A stretch of 47,858 bases of DNA from Bradyrhizobium sp. (GCF_016213215.1 NZ_JACRAW010000069.1:1-47858); one strand, 5' to 3'; shown: positions 8,058 to 16,351, counted from the first letter of the stretch. The notes: generated from the sequence alone by a model not told the origin. Numbers and translations are program-made.

Positions 8058-8100
8058 TGGACCACCTCCTTCACTGCAGCGTTTCGGGAAGGACTTCTGA

Positions 8101-8364
8101 ATGAGCATCCTTTGGACGATCATCATCGGCTTCATTGCCGGCGTGATAGCTAAACTCATCATGCCCGGAGACAACGAGCCGTCCGGCTTCATACTGACGA
8201 CCATCCTCGGCATCGTCGGCGCTTTCGTCGCGACCTGGCTCGGTCAGGCTCTCGGTTGGTATCGCCCGGGAGAGGGCGCTGGCTTGATCGGTGCTGTGGT
8301 CGGCGCGATCATCGTTCTCTTCGTCTATGGAATGGTGGCCGGCCGGCGACGGCGCACGATCTAG
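8101..8364 (+). CDS. GlsB/YeaQ/YmgE-family stress-response membrane protein
   Basis: An 87-residue membrane protein with three hydrophobic segments (about 3-20, 28-46 and 56-78), the conserved PGD motif after the first segment, and a basic C-terminus. This is the transglycosylase-associated (GlsB/YeaQ/YmgE) family, linked to stress responses in several bacteria. A GGAAGG site precedes the ATG. It sits 43 bases after the YidB-like gene with no promoter seen between them, so cotranscription is likely. Confidence 0.88.
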   Translation: MSILWTIIIGFIAGVIAKLIMPGDNEPSGFILTTILGIVGAFVATWLGQALGWYRPGEGAGLIGAVVGAIIVLFVYGMVAGRRRRTI

Positions 8365-8397
8365 AATGCCGAAGTCTTTGCGAGTGGTGCCGAGACC

Positions 8398-8428
8398 GCG
8401 CCCGCGAGGTTGGCTGCTCCGCGGGCGC
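8398..8428. terminator. Hairpin between convergent genes
   Basis: GCGCCCGCG (8398-8406) and CGCGGGCGC (8420-8428) form a perfect 9-base stem with a 13-base loop between the convergent glsB-like and amidohydrolase genes. There is no T-run on either side, so termination by this hairpin alone is uncertain. Confidence 0.4.
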
Positions 8429-8442
8429 AGCAGTCTGGGTGC

Positions 8443-9945
8443 TCAGCCGGCGCGAACATAGCCGTAGCGCAGGTTCGAGGGCTGACCAGCCAACTCGTAC
8501 TCGTTCTTGAGCGCCGCGAGACGATCCTCCGAATACGTCGGCATGGCGTTGTCGGCCGCCTTCAGCTTCATCTTGTAGAGTCTCGTCGCGTTCCCGGCGA
8601 AGATCAGCTGCTTAATGGCACTGTTGGCGTCCCCGAGCGGCGCAAACCCGTACTTCTTCTGCATGTCCTCCGGGATTTCCAGCCGGCGCAGCGCCTCGAT
8701 CTGCCACTGCGGCGAGCCGTACCAGACCGAGTCGGTGCCCCACATGACATGGTCGATCCCCATGCCCTTGATGAGCGTGCCGACCAGCGCGGCGCAGAAC
8801 TTCGGATGCGCCACCGCCGAGTTGGCAAACGAGGTGCCGAGTTCGGCGTAGACGTTGGTGACGCCGAACTTCTGCGGGATTTCCGCCAGGTCCGTCGCCC
8901 AGCGGATGCGGCCGGTCTGTTCGAACTCCGCCCAAGCCTGGTCGGGCAGCTCAAGGAACGGCCGCAACGCCGAGTGATAGATCACGAAGTTCATCTGCGG
9001 CCAGTCCTTGGCGGCTTTCCCGATATCCCACGCGGTTGCGTATTCCCACACGCCGGCGAACGACTTCTCGTAGTCGGGCGGCAGCAGGCCCTTGTGGATG
9101 CACAGCGTATTGATGCCCGCCTTCCCCGCTTTGTCGTAGAACGGATACATCAGCTGTTCGTCATCGAGCCGCCATGGAAACTTCGAGGGCGCCAGCGGGT
9201 CTCCGATCGTGTAAGACTTCCAGGAATCCGGCTTGTAGATCTCGATCGCCTTGTCGACCTCCTCCATCCAGCCGGGCTGCTTCGGGGTGATCACGCTGTG
9301 CGCCAGCAAGCGCCGCGAGCCGGCGAAATCGTTGATCAGCTCGCGCGCCTTGACGATCTGCTCGTTGGACAGAAGCCACCAGCTCGGGTCGTCGAACGGC
9401 GCACCGCTCAGCAGCGCCACGCTGGTGTCGCTGTCGTAGTAGATCTCTTTCACGTAGTTCTGAAACTTGTAGCGTGCGAGCGAGGAGACGCCTTCCTCCT
9501 TCATCTTCGGATTCCAGTGCTCGCTCGCGAACTGGCCGAGGCCCAGGAGTTCCTTATGGTCGAAGTCGTCGCGCACGAAATGGGTCTGGACATCGAAGAT
9601 GAACTGGCCCGCCAGAGTTTGCGCCCGAGCCAGCATGAGCTCGGGCTCGCGGGCTTCGGCCGGCGTAACCTGGAAGACATTGCCGTAGATGTCGTTCATC
9701 GCGAGAAATGCCGCAGCCATGCCGCAGCCTGTAAGCATGAATTGGCGGCGGCTCAGACCCAGCTGCTTGCAGTTCACGTCGGCGAGCTCATTGATCCGTG
9801 CCTCGACCTTCTTCTGGGTAGCGCTCTGCGGGGGCGGGAGATACTCGCCGTTGGAGACGATCTGGGTCGGGATCGGGGTCGCCGCAGATGCCGACTCGGC
9901 GCCTGCGACGAGGCGCTGCTCTCGTTCACTCAGCCACGTGCTCAT
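8443..9945 (-). CDS. Amidohydrolase-family protein with internal Tat-like signal
   Basis: A 500-residue protein of the amidohydrolase-2 superfamily, which are metal-dependent hydrolases or decarboxylases. The C-terminal half carries the family-type ending WGTDSVWYGSPQW. A twin-Arg segment SRRQFMLTG followed by an Ala-rich hydrophobic run lies at about residues 65-83, which looks like a Tat signal placed unusually far from the N-terminus. The start at 9945 is fixed by an AGGAGGAGG site 6 bases upstream, so the long leader appears to be translated. The substrate is unknown. Confidence 0.82.
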   Translation of the reverse strand: MSTWLSEREQRLVAGAESASAATPIPTQIVSNGEYLPPPQSATQKKVEARINELADVNCKQLGLSRRQFMLTGCGMAAAFLAMNDIYGNVFQVTPAEAREPELMLARAQTLAGQFIFDVQTHFVRDDFDHKELLGLGQFASEHWNPKMKEEGVSSLARYKFQNYVKEIYYDSDTSVALLSGAPFDDPSWWLLSNEQIVKARELINDFAGSRRLLAHSVITPKQPGWMEEVDKAIEIYKPDSWKSYTIGDPLAPSKFPWRLDDEQLMYPFYDKAGKAGINTLCIHKGLLPPDYEKSFAGVWEYATAWDIGKAAKDWPQMNFVIYHSALRPFLELPDQAWAEFEQTGRIRWATDLAEIPQKFGVTNVYAELGTSFANSAVAHPKFCAALVGTLIKGMGIDHVMWGTDSVWYGSPQWQIEALRRLEIPEDMQKKYGFAPLGDANSAIKQLIFAGNATRLYKMKLKAADNAMPTYSEDRLAALKNEYELAGQPSNLRYGYVRAG

Positions 9946-10315
9946 CGTTGTCCTCCTCCTTGTTCCCGGGTGCGCGAGCGCCCCGGCGCTTACAGCGCAG
10001 CAACATGCGTCGGCGGCCGAACCGACCGGCGCCGATACGAATTTCTGTCGAGACGTTTTCGAGACATTCGCAGCCCTGCTGAACCAGTTCGGACGTTTGG
10101 TTCTCGGTCTGCAGCCCTTGGCTGAGCCCGAGCGAGATTTGCATCCCGCGATCGGAGCAGAGTGGAGGAATTCAACGCTCAAACTTGTAGTCGCGCAAGC
10201 ATGTTATCCGGCAGCCACGTTGCCCCAAGCCCTGGTTCCAGATCATCCGTTTGCGCTTCGCGCCGGATACGAGGCGTGAACAACCAGAGTTGACCGGAAC
10301 CACCTGTGGGCAACG
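9946..10315. other. Intergenic stretch, 370 bases
   Basis: No supported gene. A plus-strand frame from GTG 9938 to 10279 begins with a lipoprotein-like sequence, but that hydrophobic run is largely the complement of the amidohydrolase ribosome binding site, and the GTG has no ribosome binding site of its own. No promoter motif stands out. Confidence 0.4.
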
Positions 10316-11329
10316 TTACTTCCGGTGGTCGTCCAGCTGTGGTCGTCCGATCCAAGCCCGATTCAGACATCGGGTGGCCCAGTCGGGCTGCTGCTTTCCG
10401 CGGAGTCGCGCCTGGGCTTCCTGATAGGGGCCGACGTATCGAAGGCGGGCAGGTACTTTGGGATACACGCGTCGTATCCATGCAAGCGCGCGGTCCGCAG
10501 CTCTGTTCTCACGTTCGTCAAAGGTCAACCCGAAGCCCACGCGCAACCGTTCCGGCAACGTCCGGGCAGTGAGGGCCAGGTACCATCTCGGCGGCCGTAG
10601 CCATGATGGTCCTCCGGCGAAGATCTGCGCGGCCACGTGGCGCGCCGCGGTGCTGACTGACAGAGTATCGGACTGAACCATCGCCTGGTTATAGGCGACG
10701 AACGATGCCCAATCGGCGGGCAAGTCGGCAGAGGTTAGCCCGAACAACGCCCCGAAGAGCCGGCTTTCGGACCAATATTGCTCGCACTCCTCGACCGATA
10801 GCGGAGGCAAAGCAAGGTCGTGCGCAATAACGGCGCTCTCGGTCAGGGTGGCGTGAACCCACCGCAGCGCTGACAGATCGTTAGCGCAATAGGTCGTGCC
10901 CAAAGCGAAGGGACCGCTTGCCTCGGGCAAGACGCCGACGATCGTCGCGTGGCGCCGATACAGGTGTCGGGCGGCAGCAAGTGCCTTGTCGAGCGAACCG
11001 AACACCATTGAAAATACGACGTCAAAGGTTCGATGGAAGCGGCCAATCGGATCCGCAAAGGTCCGAGAGTGTTCGGCGACAGCGGCGGCCACCCATGGGT
11101 GGGCCAGTTGAAGGAGCAAAGCGCGACCCGCGCCCAGGAAGATGACGGCTTCTCTGTCGATCCGCCAGGTCAGTGAGGCTGGACCGAAGAGGCCCTCGAT
11201 CGATCCTGCGGCTTCAGCACGGGCGAAATCCAGAGCCGTCTCCAAGTCGCGTTCGGAAACCAAGTTTGAACCTTTCGAAAGGAGCGGCCGGACAAGTCGG
11301 TTGCAATTCGACGACGAAAAAGCAGCCAA
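10316..11329 (-). CDS. DUF2236 (oxygenase MpaB-like) protein
   Basis: A protein of up to 337 residues matching the DUF2236/MpaB family, which includes the rubber-degrading latex-clearing heme protein and many uncharacterised members. Typical elements are the LLLQLAHPWVAAAVAEHS stretch (family His near residue 90), the HATIVG region and the Tyr/Trp-rich C-terminal half. The ATG at 11329 gives an N-terminus unlike the rest; a TTG at 11263 preceded by AAAGG gives 315 residues and may be the real start. It stands between the amidohydrolase and the DUF2269 gene on the same strand, with gaps over 200 bases. Confidence 0.75.
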   Translation of the reverse strand: MAAFSSSNCNRLVRPLLSKGSNLVSERDLETALDFARAEAAGSIEGLFGPASLTWRIDREAVIFLGAGRALLLQLAHPWVAAAVAEHSRTFADPIGRFHRTFDVVFSMVFGSLDKALAAARHLYRRHATIVGVLPEASGPFALGTTYCANDLSALRWVHATLTESAVIAHDLALPPLSVEECEQYWSESRLFGALFGLTSADLPADWASFVAYNQAMVQSDTLSVSTAARHVAAQIFAGGPSWLRPPRWYLALTARTLPERLRVGFGLTFDERENRAADRALAWIRRVYPKVPARLRYVGPYQEAQARLRGKQQPDWATRCLNRAWIGRPQLDDHRK

Positions 11330-11532
11330 AGAGTGTCGCTGTCTTCGGCTCCGCTTCGCAGCTCTCAGCCTCTGGCGAAGCTTGACCGGATCTCCGTCAT
11401 TGCGCTCTCAATCCAGGCAAAAAGCGCAAATAGACTTGCGCAAGTGCCGCACCGGCTCTGGCCTTGGCGCAAGGTGCCGAGATAATTCGATAAGAACGCT
11501 CGATCAGCTCGGATACGACCGCAAACCATCCG

Positions 11533-12006
11533 TCACCAGATCGATGGCCTGGCAATCATCAGCCAGAATATCGCCATGACCGCGCCGAAAGCGGGAAAGC
11601 CAAACACAAACCAGATTCGGAACAGGGTAAAATATCGGGCGGGCAGGGGTTTTCCGTCGACCACCGAAAGCGCGGCAAGATTTCGCATCTGCATCTGGAT
11701 CCAGACGACCGGGAGCCAAAAGGCTCCAGTCAACACGTACAGGGCGACCGAGAGCACGATCCAGCCTTCGGTCAGGGAATACCCAACCTCACGGGCAAGC
11801 AAGACCCCCGTTATCGGCTGCGCGACAACAGCTGTCGCTGTAAACAGAAAATCCGCAAGCACAACCATCCGCGCGACGGCCGCGATCACCGCAGGCTCGC
11901 CGGTCAAATGCGCGCGCAGCATGAAAAACGCGATGCCGGCTCCCGTGCCCAGCATCACCGCGGCGCCGATGACGTGAAGATACTTCAGCAGGAAGTACAG
12001 CGTCAT
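11533..12006 (-). CDS. DUF2269-family membrane protein
   Basis: A 157-residue integral membrane protein with four hydrophobic helices (about 5-30, 42-68, 80-105 and 125-152) and the family-type start YFLLKYLHVIGAAVMLGTGAG with a conserved His. The function is unknown. Its ATG overlaps the stop of the SDR-DoxX gene as ATGA (12003-12006), so the two are translationally coupled and probably act together. Confidence 0.82.
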   Translation of the reverse strand: MTLYFLLKYLHVIGAAVMLGTGAGIAFFMLRAHLTGEPAVIAAVARMVVLADFLFTATAVVAQPITGVLLAREVGYSLTEGWIVLSVALYVLTGAFWLPVVWIQMQMRNLAALSVVDGKPLPARYFTLFRIWFVFGFPAFGAVMAIFWLMIARPSIW

Positions 12007-13286
12007 CTGTCATCCAGAATCCCGAGTGCGATCAGATGTAGCACAACGATCGGGATTATTTTAAGCAGCGGCCCAAGCGGCTCGCTCCATAGGTCCGGGC
12101 GCAGAATGGAGCCTGCAACCGCATAGAACAGTGACAGCGCAAGCGCGCCATACAGGCCATGTCGCGTGAGAGGCCGCCATGCGATGCCGATGCCAACGGC
12201 AATGTCCGCGAGCGCGCCGGCGATCACGGCCGGGCCTGACAGTTCGCCGGCTCCTGTGCTGCGCATCAGTTCGATGCCGCTTGGATATCCGACAGTCAGT
12301 GAAATCACGCCCGTCCCTATCCAGAACGCCGCCAGTACTGGAAAGATGATTGCCTTGGCGAGGTACAGGCGCGCGAACCATTTTTCCTGGATGGTGGCAG
12401 GTTCACGCGCAAGCGCCTGCGTCAGCGACTCGGGACGAATGCCGGTTATCCCGGTCCATCGTTCCGGATTCCCTGTGGCTCCGCGTGCGATCTCCCGCGC
12501 GGCATTGGTCCGCACGGGCGGGCGCCAACCCAGTGCTCCCGCCATGTCGCCGAGCGCATAAAGAAAAGTCGCAATCGCGGAAGGAAGGGTGAAGCTCCGA
12601 GCCCGCGTCCAGCCGTACCAACGACGGTACTGCGCGATGATTTCTTGCATCATCAACCTGTCGGGACCGGCAAGTTCAAGCTCCAGGCGTGAGGGAGCAT
12701 TCGGCTTCAGAAAGAACGAAATCGTCGCAAGCAGATCCGGAAGCTGAACGACCTGAAGCGCCTGCGTGCCGGGCATCAACGGCACGACCGGCAAGCTGGC
12801 GAGGGCACGAATGAGCGCGCTCGCGCCAAAGGCGGGGCGCCCGAGGACTACCGAAGGTCTCAAGATGACCCAGTCCAAATCCCGAGCCATCAGCTGCCGG
12901 TCGCCGCGGTATTTTGTCGCCGAGAACGGCGAGGGTTGCGCCCGATCAACTCCGATCGCGGATAAATGGATCACCCGACGAATGCCAACCTGTTCACAGG
13001 CGGCGAACAAGACCCCCACGCCTGCCGAGTGGACGCCCTCCGCGTCCTCACGCGGGCTGTCTTGCAGCACGCCGGCGCAGTTGATGACCGCGTCGACAGC
13101 TTTCAGGTGAGGGAGCCAGTCCTCGGGGCGGCGGGCGGTCGCAATGTCCAGGCTCACCCATCCTGCGACCGCCATTTCGTGACGCGGCCGGCGAGCTAGT
13201 CCCACGATCTGGTGCCCCTCCCGGGCCAGCCCAGCCGCTATTTCCGATCCAATCAGGCCCGATGCTCCGATGAGGAGAATGTTCAT
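12003..13286 (-). CDS. NAD(P)-binding SDR / DoxX-like membrane fusion protein
   Basis: A 427-residue two-part protein. Residues 1 to about 290 form an atypical short-chain dehydrogenase / NmrA-like Rossmann domain with the nucleotide-binding GASGLIGSEIAAGL motif at 8-21. The last 130 residues hold four hydrophobic helices of the DoxX-like type. The fusion suggests a membrane-bound redox or quinone-linked function, but the substrate is unknown. The DUF2269 gene follows with an ATGA overlap. An EcfG-like promoter lies at 13323-13348, about 35 bases upstream. Confidence 0.85.
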   Translation of the reverse strand: MNILLIGASGLIGSEIAAGLAREGHQIVGLARRPRHEMAVAGWVSLDIATARRPEDWLPHLKAVDAVINCAGVLQDSPREDAEGVHSAGVGVLFAACEQVGIRRVIHLSAIGVDRAQPSPFSATKYRGDRQLMARDLDWVILRPSVVLGRPAFGASALIRALASLPVVPLMPGTQALQVVQLPDLLATISFFLKPNAPSRLELELAGPDRLMMQEIIAQYRRWYGWTRARSFTLPSAIATFLYALGDMAGALGWRPPVRTNAAREIARGATGNPERWTGITGIRPESLTQALAREPATIQEKWFARLYLAKAIIFPVLAAFWIGTGVISLTVGYPSGIELMRSTGAGELSGPAVIAGALADIAVGIGIAWRPLTRHGLYGALALSLFYAVAGSILRPDLWSEPLGPLLKIIPIVVLHLIALGILDDR

Positions 13287-13322
13287 GCACGCGTTCCGGT
13301 CGGCCGTCTGCCTGGCTCAGAG

Positions 13323-13348
13323 AACACGTACTCGCACGCCGGTGTTCC
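13323..13348 (-). promoter_or_regulatory. EcfG-like promoter for the SDR-DoxX / DUF2269 operon
   Basis: Read on the minus strand: GGAAC (13348-13344), 17 bases, TGTT (13326-13323). This matches GGAAC-N16/17-CGTT except for the first base of the -10 element and lies 37 bases before the start at 13286. Confidence 0.45.
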
Positions 13349-13574
13349 AACGGATGTTGGGATGGGCGCCATCAAAGGCCGTGGCAACATTAGCCTCCGC
13401 AGTTCTGCTGGTACTCCGGCGCGCGGGGCGCGCGCTCCGGACAAGACGCGGCTGGGGCGATCATCGTCCCTGGCTTTGGACCGATCACTGCGCGCTTTCC
13501 CGAAGCGGAACCCACCGAGGCGGCAGCCGATGAGCATCGAGGGTAGCAAGGCAATGCCGGGTTTCAGCCTTTCA

Positions 13575-13599
13575 GGAACAAATCAACGGACGATGAGTT
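13575..13599 (+). promoter_or_regulatory. EcfG-like promoter for the four-gene LEA-like operon
   Basis: GGAAC (13575-13579), 16 bases, AGTT (13596-13599), 32 bases before the ATG at 13631. This is the general-stress promoter pattern with one mismatch at the first -10 base. The rest of 13349-13574 holds no recognisable gene. Confidence 0.6.
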
Positions 13600-13630
13600 C
13601 GAGTTGCACTCATATGAAGAAGAAGAACCC

Positions 13631-14641
13631 ATGGCACAATCAGTCGAATACCTCAGGCGAGAGTCTGAGCGCAGCCGCGAGCAGCTGACCACTACCGTCG
13701 AATTGCTCAAGTACAAGATCAAGGATACCGCCGAGGACATCCGGTACAGAGTTTCTCCGGCCGGCATCAAGGCGGAAGTCTCAAGCTATCTGAGCGACAA
13801 AAGCAAGAACTGGGTCGACGCTCTCAAGCAACAGGCGATGGAAAATCCATTGCAGGCGATTGCTGCGGGGGTGGCCATCGCGGCCCCGACACTTCGGTTG
13901 TCGCGCGCAATCCCACTCCCTCTTCTTGTCATGGGCGCGGGGCTCGCCCTTAGCTCCAGGACAGTGCGAGAGAAGGCAAGCGACCTGGCCGCGCCGCTGA
14001 CCGAAAAGGCCAAAGCCTATGTCGCTGATGCTTCCGATCAGGCCAAATCCACCGGTGCTTCGCTGCAAGAGACCGTTTCCGACACCGCCAGCCAGGCGAT
14101 GAACAAGGCCGGTGAACTCGGCGACACCGCCTCGGCCAAACTGGAGGATCTCCGAGATCAGGCTGTTCAGACTGGAGCCGCCCTCCGCGACAAATTGACC
14201 GCGAGCGCTCAAGTGGCCAAGGACGCAATGGAACAAGCGCGGAGCAAGGCCGTGGACGCAACCTCCGCTGCTCCCGAGGCCGCCCGGCAGGCGATCAGGC
14301 AGAATGCCGCGCTGGTTGGCGCCTTGGGCGTTGCAATCGGCGCCATCGTCGCAGCCTCGTTCCCCGCCAGCCGCGCGGAGAGCCGGATGCTTGGGAAGCC
14401 GAGCGCACGTGTACGGGAGGCTGCGAGGCACGCGGCTCAGTCGGGTTATGAAGCGGCGAAAGAGGCGACTCTTTCGGCCGTAGAGTCCGCAGCGCAAACC
14501 GCGTCCGATGCCGATCTTGGAGAGCACGCCAGCCGCATGACCCAGGACGTGGCAGAGACGCTGAAGACGGTGACGGAAGACGCTGTCACGACGGCGTTCG
14601 AACCGTCTCACAATCACCAGAGTGAACAGAGGCAGTCATGA
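13631..14641 (+). CDS. DUF3618 membrane protein with LEA-like helical repeats
   Basis: A 336-residue protein. The N-terminus (residues 1-40, VEYLRRESERSREQLTTTVE) matches DUF3618. A hydrophobic hairpin follows at about 75-110, then some 110 residues of Ala/Lys/Glu/Asp-rich amphipathic helix with 11-residue-like periodicity, as in LEA and apolipoprotein-like proteins. A second membrane segment (about 235-255, VGALGVAIGAIVAA) is followed by an ESRMLGKPSARVRE block also found in the fourth gene of the operon. I chose ATG 13631 over 13604 because the domain begins there. It overlaps the next gene as ATGA. A protective membrane role under stress is inference. Confidence 0.8.
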   Translation: MAQSVEYLRRESERSREQLTTTVELLKYKIKDTAEDIRYRVSPAGIKAEVSSYLSDKSKNWVDALKQQAMENPLQAIAAGVAIAAPTLRLSRAIPLPLLVMGAGLALSSRTVREKASDLAAPLTEKAKAYVADASDQAKSTGASLQETVSDTASQAMNKAGELGDTASAKLEDLRDQAVQTGAALRDKLTASAQVAKDAMEQARSKAVDATSAAPEAARQAIRQNAALVGALGVAIGAIVAASFPASRAESRMLGKPSARVREAARHAAQSGYEAAKEATLSAVESAAQTASDADLGEHASRMTQDVAETLKTVTEDAVTTAFEPSHNHQSEQRQS

Positions 14642-15189
14642 GCGATTTCGACGTTTACAACAAAGAGAGCAAAGAACGATCTTCCCAGTCTTCCTCCAAA
14701 GGCCAGACGGGGGAAAGCTCCCGACCGTTCCAGGGTCAAATGAGCGAAGCCGAAGCCAGGCAGCGTGCGGGCGAGGCTTTCCAGGCGTCAAGTGACGCTG
14801 CGAGCGGGCGGTTCAAGGAAGCCGCCGAGGCCGTCAGGGACGTTGCATCCGACGCAGCCGGCAAGGTCCAGGAGAAGGCTCGCGAGCAGCAACATGCGGG
14901 GGCCGATTTCGTCGAACGGGTAGCCGGGAACATCCGCAGCGCTGCCCAAGCGTTCCAATCAGACGCCCCCTTCGCCGCTCGCGGCATCAACTCGGCCGCC
15001 GATTACGTGGAGGACGCTGCCGAGAAAATCCGGAACGGGACCTTCCGCGACCTCGTCGACGGAGCGACCGATTTTGCGAAGCGCCAGCCGGTTGCTTTCC
15101 TCGGGCTGTCCGTGCTCGCAGGTTTTGCCGCCGTGCGGTTCCTGAAGGCTTCAGGCGACACCTCCGGGGCGCGGGACGACAGATCATGA
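14638..15189 (+). CDS. LEA-like helical protein with C-terminal membrane anchor
   Basis: A 183-residue protein I do not recognise by family name. It has a polar Ser/Gln-rich start, an Ala/Glu/Lys-rich amphipathic helical body (about 35-150, with repeated AAEA, DAAGK and SAADYVEDAAEKI elements), and one C-terminal hydrophobic helix (about 152-170, QPVAFLGLSVLAGFAAVRFL). Rhizobial homologues are often called nutrient-deprivation-induced proteins, but that is recollection rather than a search. The gene overlaps both neighbours by 4 bases (ATGA), so the four proteins are likely made in fixed proportion. Confidence 0.72.
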   Translation: MSDFDVYNKESKERSSQSSSKGQTGESSRPFQGQMSEAEARQRAGEAFQASSDAASGRFKEAAEAVRDVASDAAGKVQEKAREQQHAGADFVERVAGNIRSAAQAFQSDAPFAARGINSAADYVEDAAEKIRNGTFRDLVDGATDFAKRQPVAFLGLSVLAGFAAVRFLKASGDTSGARDDRS

Positions 15190-15581
15190 TCGACAGACAG
15201 GACTTCCGCACCATCGCCACGCTGATGGGTGATGCGCTTTCGCAATTCACCAAGCTGTTTCAGAACGAAATCGAGCTGGCGAAAGCCGAGTTCGGCGAAA
15301 AAGCCCGGCAGGTGGGCACCGCGGCCGGCATGATCGCGGCAGGAGCGATGTTCGTCATACCGGCGCTGGTCATGGCGCTGTTCGCGCTTTCCGCCGCCTT
15401 GATCTCGGCGGGATGGTCGGAGCCGGTTTCCTACCTGGTGTCGGCCGTCATCGCCGGGCTACTCGCGGCGATCTTGTTCGCGATCGGTATCAACCGCCTG
15501 GATGCAAGGACGCTGGCGCCGAACGAAACAATGCGCCAGCTCGACAAGGACAAGAACGCGGTAAAGGAAATGGTTCGATGA
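15186..15581 (+). CDS. Holin-X-type (DUF1469) small membrane protein
   Basis: A 131-residue protein with an amphipathic N-terminus, two close hydrophobic helices (about 48-72 and 78-100) and a charged C-terminus. The ELAKAEFGEKARQVGTAAGMIAAGA stretch is the signature of the DUF1469 / phage-holin-like family. Despite the name, members in this setting are chromosomal membrane proteins, not lysis proteins. The gene is coupled to both neighbours by ATGA overlaps within the EcfG-like operon. Confidence 0.82.
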   Translation: MIDRQDFRTIATLMGDALSQFTKLFQNEIELAKAEFGEKARQVGTAAGMIAAGAMFVIPALVMALFALSAALISAGWSEPVSYLVSAVIAGLLAAILFAIGINRLDARTLAPNETMRQLDKDKNAVKEMVR

Positions 15582-16303
15582 ACAACCCCAACAACTTCGT
15601 GGACAAACTGACCGCCGCGGCCCGGGAGAATCCGCTCGGTGCCGCCCTGGTAGCGGGCGGGGCCTTGTGGTTCCTGCTTGGCAATCAGGGCGTCAAGTCG
15701 GCGGCATCGGGTATCGCCAGTGCGGCCGAACCGGTGGTCGACATCACCGCGCGCAACATCCGGAACACCGGGGCCGCCGTTCGCGACGGCGTGAGCAGGG
15801 CGGCAGAGGCAGCGGGCGCCTCGAAAGCCGAAGCTGCGGGCAATATCCGCGAGGGAATGCAACCGATGGCGAATTCGGCCTCCGAAACCTTCGACTCTCT
15901 CCGGGAGGTCTGGGCAAAAGGCACATCTCACGTCATGGAGACGGCAGGTCAGTTTCCTGATCCCCGTGAGACCGTCAGAGGGGCATACACGCAAACGCGA
16001 ACCATTTTGTCGGATCTTTTTGAAAGGCAGCCGTTGGCGCTTGGCGCGATCGGCTTGGCGGTCGGTGGCATGGTGGCCAGCGCCTTCCAGAGCTCCGCAC
16101 TCGAGAACGAGATGGCAGGCCCTTTGAGTGACAAGGTAAAGAACAGCATCCAGACGCGAGCCGCTGGCGTGTCGCAAAGCTTGAGAGAGGGAGCGGACGT
16201 GGTGAGAAATGAAGTCAGCGACATGACCGCCGAATCGATCGACAGGCTTAAGCGAACCGGCGATGATGCTCTTCGTGCAGCTCGTGAGACGTCAGGCGCG
16301 TAA
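15578..16303 (+). CDS. Membrane protein related to the first gene of the operon
   Basis: A 241-residue protein starting at ATG 15578, overlapping the preceding stop by 4 bases. It has a hydrophobic segment near the N-terminus (about 20-35, ALVAGGALWFLLGNQ), an Ala-rich helical middle and a second membrane segment (about 148-168). The block after this segment (ASAFQSSALENEMAG, then SDKVKN) closely resembles the corresponding part of the 13631-14641 protein, so the two genes share a C-terminal module, probably by duplication. No enzymatic motif is visible. It closes the four-gene unit. Confidence 0.75.
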   Translation: MNNPNNFVDKLTAAARENPLGAALVAGGALWFLLGNQGVKSAASGIASAAEPVVDITARNIRNTGAAVRDGVSRAAEAAGASKAEAAGNIREGMQPMANSASETFDSLREVWAKGTSHVMETAGQFPDPRETVRGAYTQTRTILSDLFERQPLALGAIGLAVGGMVASAFQSSALENEMAGPLSDKVKNSIQTRAAGVSQSLREGADVVRNEVSDMTAESIDRLKRTGDDALRAARETSGA

Positions 16304-16337
16304 GCGCATCTCTCCCTGCCTTGATCTCAGCGCCAAT

Positions 16338-16351
16338 GTCCGCAAGCGGAC
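16338..16351 (+). terminator. Small hairpin after the LEA-like operon
   Basis: GTCCGC-AA-GCGGAC is a perfect 6-base stem 35 bases past the operon stop, followed by GAATGTTTCTTG. The T-run is weak, so it is only a candidate terminator. Confidence 0.35.

Noticed and set aside
8410..10125. 571-residue plus-strand open frame opposite the amidohydrolase
   Set aside because: Composition (His, Arg, Val, Leu, Asp rich) is that of an antisense frame; the minus strand has a strong ribosome binding site and family motifs.
9938..10279. Plus-strand frame with a lipoprotein-like start (LVPGC)
   Set aside because: The hydrophobic run is created by the complement of the amidohydrolase ribosome binding site, the GTG has no ribosome binding site, and the rest shows no domain.
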